Of a DNA stretch of 64,000 nt, positions 54,144 to 63,374 are shown in pieces. Numbering within the stretch: the first letter of the stretch is position 1; each line of letters begins with the position of its first letter. The stretch spans positions 103,938-167,937 of the forward strand of contig JAPXLV010000001.1 of assembly GCA_033809355.1 (NCBI GenBank). Reading direction: 5' to 3'. This DNA comes from T3Sed10-213 sp012519365 (lineage in GTDB: Bacteria; Planctomycetota; Phycisphaerae; Sedimentisphaerales; Anaerohalosphaeraceae). Under the pieces are notes generated by a model. The model searched no databases and was not told where the DNA came from. It saw only the letters and a list, made by a program, of their open reading frames with translations. A program made the position numbers and the translations under genes.

Positions 54144-54632
54144 TTAGTCAGCCTCGATTTCCTGCACGATTTGCGATATATATTCCGGCAGCCGCTGCTG
54201 GAGGGTGTCGGTCAGGTGCATTTGCAGTTCAATGGTTTGCGGCTGGATGCCGAAGATGACGATTTCGTCGGGGCATTGGTCAAGCATCCGAGCCAGTTCA
54301 ATGACCCGCAGGATATCCACCTCGTGAAGGGATAAATGGGTCATTTGCTTGACGGTGGCCACATCGTCCGGCGTAAACCGTCGCATCGTGCCCGGGGCAA
54401 GTCCCATTTTGGCGCAGTCAATCAGGATCACCTTGTGGCGTCCCGCGATGGAGTGCAGCAGATACATCCCGCCGCACCCGCCGTCCAGATATTCGACATC
54501 ATCGGTCGGCAAGGTGCCCGCTTGGGTTTTCTCGGCAAGTGCCGCGACCAGCGCCGAGCCAATGCCCTCATCGGCCATAAGGGGGTTGCCCAGTCCGATG
54601 ACAATCACCGGTTTAATCGTTGGGTCTTTCAT
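54144..54632 (-). CDS. Hydrogenase maturation protease (HycI/HupD family)
   Basis: 162 residues. Family motifs: VIGLGNPLMADEGIG with the first nickel-sensing acidic residue, YLDGGCGGMYLL and HLSLHEVDIL. It cleaves the C-terminal tail of a [NiFe]-hydrogenase large subunit once nickel is inserted. No hydrogenase subunit or hyp gene lies in this window, so it is an isolated maturation gene here. The convergent neighbour is a pilin gene. Confidence 0.85.
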   Translation of the reverse strand: MKDPTIKPVIVIGLGNPLMADEGIGSALVAALAEKTQAGTLPTDDVEYLDGGCGGMYLLHSIAGRHKVILIDCAKMGLAPGTMRRFTPDDVATVKQMTHLSLHEVDILRVIELARMLDQCPDEIVIFGIQPQTIELQMHLTDTLQQRLPEYISQIVQEIEAD

Positions 54633-54805
54633 AGCCTGTAGTGTGGTGTTTTTCGTGCAAAAAGCAACCATTTTTCGTATTATTTCACCATTGCCGCCGT
54701 TGCGGCTTATACCGCGGGGTTTTGGCCGAGACAGGGTTTTTCCGCCAACAGGCCGACGGGACGGTACGTGCTGAATGATTTTATGAATGCAAGGTTCGGA
54801 TTTTG

Positions 54806-56020
54806 ATGACTAAAAAGACCCCAAATAACGTAGAACTCTTGGCCCCGGCCGGTACACTCGAAAAACTCAAATGGGCCGTCGCCTATGGTGCCGATGCGGT
54901 GTATTTTGGTCTTGAATTTGGGTCGTTGCGAAGTTTTGCGGGCAATTTTACACTCGAACAGGCCGAGCAGGGCCTGCGGTACCTGCACGATCACGGCAAA
55001 AAAGGATACATCACACTGAACATTTACCCTTTTTCCAATGAAATCGATCGCTTGGTCGCCTTGGCCAAGACGCTGGATCAGATGGGGGCGGATGCCTTTA
55101 TTGTGGCGGATTTGGGGCTCTTGGCGTCGCTGCGAGGACACGGGTTGCAAGCAGCCCTTCACATCAGTACGCAGGCCAACACCACCAACGCTCAGACCGC
55201 GCTCGAATATGCCCGACTGGGAGCGTCGCGTGTGAATCTGGCACGGGAATTGACCTTAACGCAGATCGAGGATATTTGCCGACAAACTCGTAACCAGATC
55301 GAAATCGAGGTGTTTGCTCACGGTGCGGTGTGTTTTTCGTATTCCGGGCGCTGCGCAATCAGTGATTATCTGGCCTCCAGCCGGGCCAATCACGGCCAAT
55401 GCAAACATCCCTGCCGCTGGAAATATGCCCTTGTCGAAGAAACCCGACCGGGGCAATATATGCCGGTGGCCGAGGATCAACGCGGATTGTATCTATTTAA
55501 CAGCAAAGAACTTGCATTATTTGAATATGTGCCGAAACTGGCGGCAATGGGCACGGCGTCGATCAAAATTGAAGGTCGAATGAAATCTATCCATTATCTG
55601 GCCTCGGTGGTTAGCCTGTACCGCCAAATCCTTGATGGGAAAACGTTTACCCCCGCCGAAGCGATGGCCTGGCTCAATCGTGTTCCCAATCGCGGTTACA
55701 GCGCCGGGTTTATCAAAGGCGGCATCGGCCCTGACGACTACCAATGGCACCGCAGCAATTCGGAAGGCGACAGCCTTTTTGTCGCCGAGGTGGAAGCCGC
55801 CGATCCCGATGGCGGCTGTGTCGTTCGGGTTCGCAACCGGCTGTGTGCCGGCCAACCGCTTGAAGTGCTGCGTCCTGACGGTACGCTTTCGACCTTGACC
55901 CTGCCCGAGCCGCTCGAAACCCTTGACGGCCAATGGCTCGATATTGCTCAAAACGAACACCGACTCCGATTGCCCAATCCACTGGCGCCTTACACCCTGT
56001 TGCGAGCTGTTCTAACATAA
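54806..56020 (+). CDS. U32-family peptidase-like protein (probable tRNA/rRNA hydroxylation factor)
   Basis: 404 residues. The U32 signature is clear: EVFAHGAVCFSYSGRCAISDYL near residues 170-192, then GQCKHPCRWKY, which supplies further cysteines. N-terminal ELLAPAGTLEKLKWAVAYGADAVYFG is the family opening. U32 members were annotated as collagenases, but RlhA and TrhP act in tRNA or 23S rRNA hydroxylation with prephenate-derived cofactors or Fe-S clusters. That role is likelier than proteolysis, but the branch is not resolved. Confidence 0.88.
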   Translation: MTKKTPNNVELLAPAGTLEKLKWAVAYGADAVYFGLEFGSLRSFAGNFTLEQAEQGLRYLHDHGKKGYITLNIYPFSNEIDRLVALAKTLDQMGADAFIVADLGLLASLRGHGLQAALHISTQANTTNAQTALEYARLGASRVNLARELTLTQIEDICRQTRNQIEIEVFAHGAVCFSYSGRCAISDYLASSRANHGQCKHPCRWKYALVEETRPGQYMPVAEDQRGLYLFNSKELALFEYVPKLAAMGTASIKIEGRMKSIHYLASVVSLYRQILDGKTFTPAEAMAWLNRVPNRGYSAGFIKGGIGPDDYQWHRSNSEGDSLFVAEVEAADPDGGCVVRVRNRLCAGQPLEVLRPDGTLSTLTLPEPLETLDGQWLDIAQNEHRLRLPNPLAPYTLLRAVLT

Positions 56021-56218
56021 GTGTTCTTGATGCCTTAGATTAGACGTTTTTGCATTAAAAGCACATAATATTGTGAAAAGAAGTGCAATATCAAAATCTG
56101 AAAAGTCAAATTGCAACAGCATAAATCAAAAAGACATCTCTATGGCCCAGGCGATATATTCTTTGAGGGGGCTGTGGTAACGGTGAAACGGGAATATAAC
56201 CTATTCTTTTGCAATATC

Positions 56219-56875
56219 TTACGGATTATTGGTGGCCTTGCGGCTCAGATATTCGATCATTTTGATCAGCTCGTCGGCGTGGCGGATTTTGTCGGCCCAG
56301 GGAAGCGTTTGCCATTCGCTGTCGGGGGTTTTGACGTGCAGCACTGACGCGTTGGCCCCGATGGCGGTCGGGGCGTTGGCAACGATCATATCCAGATGTT
56401 TTTTGCGTAGTTTTTCCTCGGCATTGGCAAACAGGTCTCGATCTTCCAGGGCAAAACCGACCACCCGCTGGGTGGGCTGTTTGTGGCGGCCGGCCCAAGC
56501 CAAGATGTCGCGCGTCGGTACCAAGTGCAGAACAAGTTCATTTTGTTGTTTTTTGAGCTTGAAGGGGCTGGTTTTTGCGGGTTTGTAGTCCGAGACCGCC
56601 GCAGCCATTATCAGGATATCGCAATCCGAAAATACGTCTTTGACAGCACAAAACATCTGTTCGCTGGTCTGAACGGCGATAATTTGGGCTTCTTTTGGCG
56701 GTTTCAGTGCTGTCGGGGCGGTTATCAATGTCACCGTATGCCCTGCCTGCAAGGCCGCCCGCGCCAAGGCAATGCCCATCTGGCCCGAGCTGGCGTTGCT
56801 GATAAACCGCACCGGATCGATATATTCCCGCGTACCGCCGGCGGTAATAAGAAAATGGAGTTTTTTGTTAGCCAT
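56219..56875 (-). CDS. coaB: Phosphopantothenoylcysteine synthetase (CoaB domain alone)
   Basis: 218 residues from the ATG at 56875. It contains the CoaB elements LITAGGTREYIDPVRFISNASSGQMG, AAAVSDYKPAKTSPFKLKK and VGFALED, but no CoaC decarboxylase domain. Most bacteria have CoaBC fused. Its start codon lies inside the last codons of gmhA (8-base overlap), so translation is coupled. CoaC must be encoded elsewhere. Confidence 0.88.
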   Translation of the reverse strand: MANKKLHFLITAGGTREYIDPVRFISNASSGQMGIALARAALQAGHTVTLITAPTALKPPKEAQIIAVQTSEQMFCAVKDVFSDCDILIMAAAVSDYKPAKTSPFKLKKQQNELVLHLVPTRDILAWAGRHKQPTQRVVGFALEDRDLFANAEEKLRKKHLDMIVANAPTAIGANASVLHVKTPDSEWQTLPWADKIRHADELIKMIEYLSRKATNNP

Positions 56876-57461
56876 TTTTGACATCTTCAGGATTGCTAAA
56901 GGCCTCTTCGACCAGATCGCAAATGATATGATAGGCCAGCTGGTGGACTTCTTGTACGGCGGCGGTCGGTCCGTCCAGCGGCAGACAGACATCGGCCATT
57001 TGTTGCAGTGGTGTATCGGGTTTACCGGTAAAGGCCAGGATTTTGGCGCCGTTTTGCCTGGCCCTGTCCGCCGCGGCCAGAACATTTTTGCTTGTGCCGC
57101 TGGTGGAGAACGCCCAGAGCACATCGCCCGGACGAACCAGCGCCTCGACTTGGCGTGCGAAAACCTGCTCGAAGCCGTAGTCATTGCCGACGGAAGTCAA
57201 AATTGAGGTGTCTGTCGTCAGGGCGACGGCCGCCAGCCCTTTGCGTTCCCGAACGAACCGGCCGACCAGCTCGGCGGCAATATGCTGTGCGTCGGCCGCA
57301 GAACCGCCGTTGCCGCAAAGATAGATACACCCCCTGTCGGCCAGGCAGCGTCTCAGCAGCGACGCGGCGGCCGATAACGCCTCAAGGCCGACTTCTTCCA
57401 GTTGGGCCAGCACCCGTTTATGCGCAGCGATCGTGTCCATCGCACGTTGACGTGGATTCAT
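56868..57461 (-). CDS. gmhA: Sedoheptulose-7-phosphate isomerase
   Basis: 197 residues from the ATG at 57461, eight bases after GGAGG. SIS fold with LCGNGGSAADAQHIAAELVGRF, an acidic EQVFARQVEALV turn and FSTSGTSKNVLAA. Converts sedoheptulose 7-phosphate to D-glycero-D-manno-heptose 7-phosphate, the first step of heptose supply for LPS. This agrees with the GT9 enzyme at 8337-9389. Confidence 0.93.
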   Translation of the reverse strand: MNPRQRAMDTIAAHKRVLAQLEEVGLEALSAAASLLRRCLADRGCIYLCGNGGSAADAQHIAAELVGRFVRERKGLAAVALTTDTSILTSVGNDYGFEQVFARQVEALVRPGDVLWAFSTSGTSKNVLAAADRARQNGAKILAFTGKPDTPLQQMADVCLPLDGPTAAVQEVHQLAYHIICDLVEEAFSNPEDVKNG

Positions 57462-57494
57462 CCTATGCACCTCCGCATTATCGCAGGATATTGA

Positions 57495-58385
57495 TTATCT
57501 TGTTTGTTCATAACATAGGTTGGCGATATTGATATAGTCGGCAGCGGTCAGTTCTTCGGGGCGATGGTGCGGATCGACAAAGGCTTCTTCAAAGATTGTC
57601 GGCCAGTGGCGAATATGCACCAATGTGCCCTCAGCAAACTTAACGCAGGCCTTGAGCATCTTTCGCCGATGCCCCATAAATAATGTAATCACCTGACGAA
57701 AAGTCGCCATATTGTGAATTTGGGCGGCTTTTTTGGGGTCGCGTTCGAAGACGACCATTGCCGAATCGACCTGCGGACGCGGCCAAAACACCGACGGCGG
57801 CAATTTTCGCAAAAGATGTACCTGACCGGTCGCGGCCATCAGAAGGCTTAATGTGCCGTACGCGTCGTGGCCGGGCATTGCGACCATACGGTCAGCCACT
57901 TCCTTCTGAACCGTGACTGCCATCGCGTCGGCAATAACCGGCCCGACAATCAAATTGGCCATCACCGCTGAGCCGACACTGTACGGAAGATTGGCGGTCA
58001 GCAGCAGCCGACCGGCAACCTGTGACCGCGCTGTCCGGATGGCTGTCAACACGTCGGCATTGAGTGCGTTTTTGCTCTCCAGCGCATCGCCCTGCAAAGC
58101 GGTTACGTTCTCAAACGCCGCCAGGCGGGCCGCGGCCAGACGGGCCAGGCCGGTGTCATACTCGATCGTAACCACATGACCGGCCCGTAAGGCCAGCTCT
58201 TCGGTAAACGAGCCGGTGCCGGTGCCCACCTCCAGTGCCACATCCTGATCCGTCAGATGTGTCGCATCGGCCAGCATCTTCATCAGATTCAGATCGATCA
58301 GAAAATTCTGTCCCAGCCGTCGATTGGGCGATAACCCCGCCCCGGCCAACAGCCGCTGAATGTCTTGTTTTGTTTGCACTGTCAA
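57495..58385 (-). CDS. rsmA: 16S rRNA adenine dimethyltransferase (KsgA/RsmA)
   Basis: About 296 residues; TTG at 58385 or GTG at 58379 must be the start, as no ATG is in place. The N-terminal RRLGQNFLIDLNLMKML and SAM motif EVGTGTGSFTEELALRAG are followed by the catalytic NLPYSVGSAVM. It dimethylates A1518/A1519 of 16S rRNA during 30S assembly. It lies 80 bases downstream of pdxA on the same strand. Confidence 0.92.
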   Translation of the reverse strand: MTVQTKQDIQRLLAGAGLSPNRRLGQNFLIDLNLMKMLADATHLTDQDVALEVGTGTGSFTEELALRAGHVVTIEYDTGLARLAAARLAAFENVTALQGDALESKNALNADVLTAIRTARSQVAGRLLLTANLPYSVGSAVMANLIVGPVIADAMAVTVQKEVADRMVAMPGHDAYGTLSLLMAATGQVHLLRKLPPSVFWPRPQVDSAMVVFERDPKKAAQIHNMATFRQVITLFMGHRRKMLKACVKFAEGTLVHIRHWPTIFEEAFVDPHHRPEELTAADYINIANLCYEQTR

Positions 58386-58465
58386 AAAATACTAAATTGT
58401 CCCATTAAAATCATAACGTTTTTTTCCGGGAAGCCATTGACCGCCTCTACGGTATTGTGCGTTCG

Positions 58466-59506
58466 TTATTGCACATATATTTTCTTTTTTGTTTTGGCCA
58501 TGTGGATAGCGGTTTGAATGGCGGCTTTCATACTGTCGGCATTGGCGATGCCTTTGCCGGCGATGTCGAACGCCGTGCCGTGTGCCGGAGACGTGCGGAT
58601 AATCGGCAGCCCTATCGTGACGTTGACGGCACTTTCAAACGCGAGCATCTTGACCGGAATAAGCCCCTGATCGTGATACATGGCCACGACCCCGTCAAAT
58701 TCGCCCCGAGCAGCTCGGACAAACAGCGAATCGGCCGGGTACGGCCCTTCGCAGAGGATACCCGCCTCCTGAGCCAGTAAAATTGCCGGCTTGATGATTC
58801 GTTGCTCCTCGTCGCCGAATTGGCCGTCCTCGCCGGCGTGCGGATTTAGTCCTGCCACTGCGATCCGGGGTCGAGCAATGCCAAAGTATTCTTTCAGGGC
58901 TCCGTCCAGCAAGTCGATCGGCTCGAATACACAGCCGATGGTGAACTTGTGGCGGATCTCAAACAGCGCCTCGTGAATCGTCGCCAAGGCCATCTTAAGC
59001 GGTCCGGCCACAAACATCATCGCTTTACGGGGCGATTTGCAGCAGTAGGCCAGCAATTCGGTATGGCCGGGCCACTTGCTGCCGGCCAGTTTCCAGCTCG
59101 TTTTGCTGATCGGAGCGGTCACGACGGCGTCGATCAGCCCGCGCCGAGCGGCATTGATTGCGTCCACACAAAACCGGATTGACGCTTCGCCGGAGGCCCG
59201 GGTGGGGGCGTGAATCCACGTCGGGGCCGAATAGTCATCATAATCGGCCAGAGATACTTGCCGCGGGTAGTCCCGACTGAGCTTTTCGTGGGGAAAACGA
59301 AACCAAAACGGTTCGACTTCCGACAGGTCGGCAGCGTATTCCAGGGCTTCATCCGACCCGAAAATGATGAACTTAGCCAAGCGACGCAAGGCCGGATCGG
59401 CCAGGGCCTTGACGATAATCTCCGGGCCAATGCCGCCGGGATCGCCCATCGTAATGCCGATCACCAGGTCATTGCCAAGAACTCGTGTTGTGTTGGGCGC
59501 CGCCAT
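58466..59506 (-). CDS. pdxA: 4-hydroxythreonine-4-phosphate dehydrogenase
   Basis: 346 residues from the ATG at 59506, one base after the ribE stop. Opening GITMGDPGGIGPEII, and three metal-binding His blocks WPGHTELLAY, TIHEALFEI and MYHDQGLIPVKML, plus NPHAGEDGQFG. Vitamin B6 biosynthesis. The stop-start spacing ties it to ribE; order ribE-pdxA-rsmA suggests a vitamin/housekeeping operon. Confidence 0.95.
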   Translation of the reverse strand: MAAPNTTRVLGNDLVIGITMGDPGGIGPEIIVKALADPALRRLAKFIIFGSDEALEYAADLSEVEPFWFRFPHEKLSRDYPRQVSLADYDDYSAPTWIHAPTRASGEASIRFCVDAINAARRGLIDAVVTAPISKTSWKLAGSKWPGHTELLAYCCKSPRKAMMFVAGPLKMALATIHEALFEIRHKFTIGCVFEPIDLLDGALKEYFGIARPRIAVAGLNPHAGEDGQFGDEEQRIIKPAILLAQEAGILCEGPYPADSLFVRAARGEFDGVVAMYHDQGLIPVKMLAFESAVNVTIGLPIIRTSPAHGTAFDIAGKGIANADSMKAAIQTAIHMAKTKKKIYVQ

Positions 59507-59507
59507 C

Positions 59508-60152
59508 TCAAAAGCCAAGCGATTTTAATGTGTCCAGTGTTAGTGTCCCGCCTTCGGGCAGTAATTGCTCGATCTGACGCCGTACCATTTTCAGCAGGAC
59601 ATCGGTTTCGATATTGACCGGATCGCCGACGACGGCCAAATGCCAGATGGTATCTCTGAGAGTGGTCGGTATCAGAGCGACCTCAAAGCCGGTCTTATCC
59701 AGCGCCGCGATTGTGAGGCTGACACCGTCTACTGCTACGGATCCTTTTAATACCATTTGCCCCAACAGTTCCGGCGGTGCGGAAAAACGAAACGCGGCAT
59801 AATCGCCCTGCTTTCGAATGGCCGTGATCTGGCCGGTGCCGTCGATATGACCCTGCACAAAATGGCCGCCGAAGCGGCCTTGTGCGCTCATGGCCCGCTC
59901 AAGGTTGACTTTGCGACCGGGTTTGAGGTATTTAAGTGTTGTTTTGGATAGGCTTTCGCCGCTGATATCGAACCGCGCGCACGTTCCCTGTCGTGCGCTG
60001 ACTGTCAGACAGACGCCGTTGACGGCAATGCTGTCCCCGATCTGAATATCCTGCGAAATCATCGGGCCGCAATCCACCTCAAGGCTCATCTGGCCGCCGC
60101 GAGCCAGGGCCTGCCGTACCGTGCCGATCGCTTCAATCAAACCCGTAAACAT
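59508..60152 (-). CDS. ribE: Riboflavin synthase, alpha subunit
   Basis: 214 residues from the ATG at 60152, where AAGG precedes the start and the N-terminus is the usual MFTGLIEAIG. Two lumazine-binding repeats: GDSIAVNGVCLTV near 45 and GSVAVDGVSLTIAAL near 145, with GGHFVQGHIDGTGQI between. It dismutates 6,7-dimethyl-8-ribityllumazine to riboflavin. No FMN riboswitch is recognisable in the 205 bases before it. Confidence 0.93.
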   Translation of the reverse strand: MFTGLIEAIGTVRQALARGGQMSLEVDCGPMISQDIQIGDSIAVNGVCLTVSARQGTCARFDISGESLSKTTLKYLKPGRKVNLERAMSAQGRFGGHFVQGHIDGTGQITAIRKQGDYAAFRFSAPPELLGQMVLKGSVAVDGVSLTIAALDKTGFEVALIPTTLRDTIWHLAVVGDPVNIETDVLLKMVRRQIEQLLPEGGTLTLDTLKSLGF

Positions 60153-60271
60153 CGTAACAACCTTATTCTTTTTCACGTCTTTTTCCAGATATTTTATGGA
60201 TACTACGATTGCCCGGCGGAAATGTCAATTGTGTTTTAACCGGTTCTCAGGCCGAGATTTTCGAAATTTTT

Positions 60272-60299
60272 TTGTATCCGGGACGTTCTCTGGTATGAT
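60272..60299 (+). promoter_or_regulatory. Promoter of the secreted-protein gene at 60358
   Basis: TTGTAT (60272-60277), a 16-base spacer and TATGAT (60294-60299). The leader would be about 50 bases, ending in GGAGAG before the ATG. Confidence 0.5.
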
Positions 60300-60357
60300 A
60301 CAAACGTGGTGGTTTATGAACATCTCAACAGTTTCGTTTGATTTTTGGAGAGAACAA

Positions 60358-61905
60358 ATGCGGACTCAATGCTTCTTTTTATGCGGTGTTGCGGTGTTGT
60401 GCGTGCCGGCGTTTGCATTTGCTGCGGTGAATGAGACGATCCAGTCGCGACAGGAATTGCTCCGCCAGCAAGCCGAGCAAACGTTTCCGGAAATCAACCA
60501 GACCCTTGAGGTGATTCTTCGCAAAGTCAATCTGAACCAGCGTCCTGAACAGCAGCGGGTCCAAGAGGCCGCCGAGATGCTTGAAGCCAATCGCCGTTTC
60601 GTTCCCTTCTATGAAAGTCCTCAAAAAGCGGTCTATATGCTGCTTCAATCCTGGACAAGTTACTACCAAGAGGACCCGGCCGGCTATTTGAACTGGGCGG
60701 TGCGTGCCTGTCGTGAGGATGCAAGCAACGGCGATGCATGGATTACTCAGGCGGTATTTTCCTGCATCCATGGGCGTGCCCCCCTTGAGTCCCGTCAGCA
60801 GTTGCCAGAGCGTTCGGCCCGGGTGCCGCTTCGCGGCGGTCGTCGAGGCGATTTGACAGACAATTCCCTTGTTGCTCAAGGCTCCGGCAGCTCGCCCTTC
60901 GGCCAGCAGGGAATTCTGGAGTTCGATTTGACTAAACTGCGACGCGATTTTTTGCGCGAGAAGTTTTCCCGCCAAGAATATCAAACGGTTGATGGGCGTA
61001 AGGTGTCCTATCTGCCCTCCTCAGAGGACATTCTTTGTCTGTTTTTCTGGGAGATCGAAGAGACACAGGCTGACCTCAATTTGCCGGGCCGAGGCCCGCG
61101 CACGCCGGACAGGCCTCAGTTGGCCGAAACGACGTTTGGCAATGGGCAGTCCCAACACAGTCTTGAGGCGCAGCAGGGGTATTTTGAACTGATGTCGGAG
61201 GTCTTGAGTGAGAAAAAAGAGGTAAAATTTGTCGAAATCAATACCAACTCTTCCGCTGTCGCACGAGAGGCTGTCCGCGAACACCGAGCGGTTGCGCCGC
61301 TTGTCATGGCCGCTGCCGATCGAAGCGGAGCGGGGCAGTTTGTTCGGTTGGATGCCACGGAGCCGTTTATGGCTATTGTGGGCAAAGAAGGGCAAGTTCA
61401 CTATGCCGGCCCGGCAAGCGGCTTTATGCCGGCATTTATCTTGACGCATCTGACCGGTGTCGCCATTGATTTGGGAGAATTTCAAGCAGACGGCGGCTCT
61501 GCTACCCCGTCGGTCCTGAACAACGGTCGATCGTCACGGGAAATGTTGGCGTTTGATCCCAATGAGCCGCTTCGGCCTCGGGATCCCAATCAACTTCGCC
61601 CCCAACCCTCTCAACCGGTCAGGCAGAGGTCCGACCTTGCGGAGACTCAGGATCGCCAATATCGCCAGTTGCCGGAACACCAAAAGATGGAGGCGGAAAA
61701 ACAACTGGCGTATGCCCGGGATTTCTTTATGAAAGCACCGCGAATGCAGGTAATGAGTTATAAAAACGGGGTCGAAATCTGTCGAAAAATTATCCAGAAC
61801 TATCCCGATACCGTTTATGCTGAAGAGGCACGCAAACTTTTGCGACAGGTACCCGAACGCCAACGGGAGCGATACAACATCACAGACGCCGAACTGGGGT
61901 CGTAA
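60358..61905 (+). CDS. Secreted TPR-like protein, unknown function
   Basis: 515 residues from the ATG at 60358 (GGAGAG upstream). Signal peptide MRTQCFFLCGVAVLCVPAFAFA. The N-terminal third has helical repeats (EQTFPEINQTLEVIL, WTSYYQEDPAGYLNWAVRAC). The centre is Arg/Gly/Pro-rich and likely disordered. The C-terminus has a TPR-like end (QLAYARDFFMKAPRMQVM, IIQNYPDTVYAEEARKLL). Similar to 21488-22942 in build, which may reflect a common planctomycete envelope-protein style, not shared function. Confidence 0.68.
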   Translation: MRTQCFFLCGVAVLCVPAFAFAAVNETIQSRQELLRQQAEQTFPEINQTLEVILRKVNLNQRPEQQRVQEAAEMLEANRRFVPFYESPQKAVYMLLQSWTSYYQEDPAGYLNWAVRACREDASNGDAWITQAVFSCIHGRAPLESRQQLPERSARVPLRGGRRGDLTDNSLVAQGSGSSPFGQQGILEFDLTKLRRDFLREKFSRQEYQTVDGRKVSYLPSSEDILCLFFWEIEETQADLNLPGRGPRTPDRPQLAETTFGNGQSQHSLEAQQGYFELMSEVLSEKKEVKFVEINTNSSAVAREAVREHRAVAPLVMAAADRSGAGQFVRLDATEPFMAIVGKEGQVHYAGPASGFMPAFILTHLTGVAIDLGEFQADGGSATPSVLNNGRSSREMLAFDPNEPLRPRDPNQLRPQPSQPVRQRSDLAETQDRQYRQLPEHQKMEAEKQLAYARDFFMKAPRMQVMSYKNGVEICRKIIQNYPDTVYAEEARKLLRQVPERQRERYNITDAELGS

Positions 61906-62052
61906 GTGCCCGTATAAAAACTCCCGCAGGCTTTATGGGGGGCGACTTTATGGATGGAACGATTGTGCTGAACTCTGATGAGTCGTTTGCGTAGTTGACA
62001 GTTAAGCCGGCCGGCGTTTGCGACGATGAGCGGCAATGAGCGGAAATAATTG

Positions 62053-62065
62053 GCCAAATATTGGC
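62053..62065. promoter_or_regulatory. Palindrome upstream of the alkaline phosphatase gene
   Basis: GCCAAATATTGGC, perfect five-base arms around ATA, 45 bases before the phoA-like start. It may bind a regulator such as one of phosphate starvation, but it does not match a known Pho box. Confidence 0.3.
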
Positions 62066-62110
62066 TTGGCAGGCTGACAGAGTTAGGCCGACAGAGAAAG
62101 GAATGAGATC

Positions 62111-63361
62111 ATGATGTACCCCAAAAAGTGCTGCAGCGCCGTTGTTTTGTTGATTATCACGGTCTTTATGGGGGGGGTGTTGCCCGCCCATGCGTGGGAT
62201 TATCCTAAGCCGGATCCCGAGCAAGATGTGAAAGATATCTCCTTTTATCGCGGACCCGATGATAATAACAAGATAACAAATATCGGGGCGTCTCGACCGG
62301 CAAATGTAATCTTGCTTATCGGAGATGGAATGTCGTTTAATCACGTCGCCCTGGCCCGCCATCGGGCGGTCGGGGCCGATGGTCGGCTCTATATGGAGCG
62401 AATGCCGGTAACCGGAATGGTGCGGACCTATTCGGCCGATCGTCTGGTTACCGATTCGGCTGCGGCGGCGACGGCATTGGCCTGCGGCATAAAGACCAAT
62501 AACGGACGCATCGGCACTGCACCCGACGGTACGCCTTGGATAAGCATTCTCGAAAAGGCAAATGCCAAGGGGTTTCGTACCGGGTTGGTGGCCACTTCCT
62601 CCATTAGCCACGCTACACCGGCCGGTTTTGCCGCCCATGTTGAAAGTCGCGATATGCAGGTTGAAATCGCCGCTCAGTTGCTTGAACGACGCGTCGGCAT
62701 CTTGTTCGGCGGCGGGCGCAAGTTCTGGGTGCCGACCCCTCGCGGTGAACGTAAAGACAATCGCAATTTAATAGAAGAGGCCTTGGGGGCCGGCTATCAG
62801 GTGGTGTTGAACCGCGAACAGTTATCGCGGCTTTCGGACGGCCCGGTGGTGGGATTGTTCGCCGATGACAGGATGACGACCTTTGCGCCTGAGCCGATGC
62901 TGGACGAAATGACCCGCGTGGCGATCGGTCTGCTCAGCAAAAAAGGAGATTGGTTCGCTCCAAAACCAAGGTTTTTTGTGATGATTGAAGGCAGCCAGAT
63001 CGATTGGGCTGCCCATGCCAACGCGACTGATAACACGATTCGCCAGACACTGCTGTTTGATTTGGCGGTTAAAGAGGCCTTGGAGTTTGCAGAACGCGAC
63101 AAAACGACGCTGGTTATTGTTACGGCTGACCACGAAACCGGCGGTCTGTTGATTAAGGCCGACAAACGCGAGCCGGTGGCCGAGTGGCACAGTACCGACC
63201 ATACCGGCGGCGATGTGCCGATTTTTGCGTATGGGCCGGGGTCGACTTTTTTTTCTGGCACGCATGACAACACACAAATCCCTAAACGGATCGCGCGGTT
63301 GCTGGGTTTTGATGATTTTCCGGCGCCGATGAAGGCAGCGAGCGAGCAGACCGTAAAATAG
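62111..63361 (+). CDS. Secreted alkaline phosphatase (PhoA family)
   Basis: 416 residues with a signal peptide ending near PAHAWDY. The catalytic serine is in VTDSAAAATALACG, metal ligands in LLIGDGMSFNHV, EGSQIDWAAHAN and VTADHETGGL, with a His late in WHSTDHTGGDVP. Releases phosphate from esters in the periplasm or outside. AAAGGAATGAGATC precedes two adjacent ATGs; the first is used. Confidence 0.93.
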   Translation: MMYPKKCCSAVVLLIITVFMGGVLPAHAWDYPKPDPEQDVKDISFYRGPDDNNKITNIGASRPANVILLIGDGMSFNHVALARHRAVGADGRLYMERMPVTGMVRTYSADRLVTDSAAAATALACGIKTNNGRIGTAPDGTPWISILEKANAKGFRTGLVATSSISHATPAGFAAHVESRDMQVEIAAQLLERRVGILFGGGRKFWVPTPRGERKDNRNLIEEALGAGYQVVLNREQLSRLSDGPVVGLFADDRMTTFAPEPMLDEMTRVAIGLLSKKGDWFAPKPRFFVMIEGSQIDWAAHANATDNTIRQTLLFDLAVKEALEFAERDKTTLVIVTADHETGGLLIKADKREPVAEWHSTDHTGGDVPIFAYGPGSTFFSGTHDNTQIPKRIARLLGFDDFPAPMKAASEQTVK

Positions 63362-63374
63362 GTGGAAAACTAAT

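Noticed and set aside
60153..60357. FMN riboswitch before ribE
   Set aside because: No RFN-element conserved blocks were seen in the upstream region.
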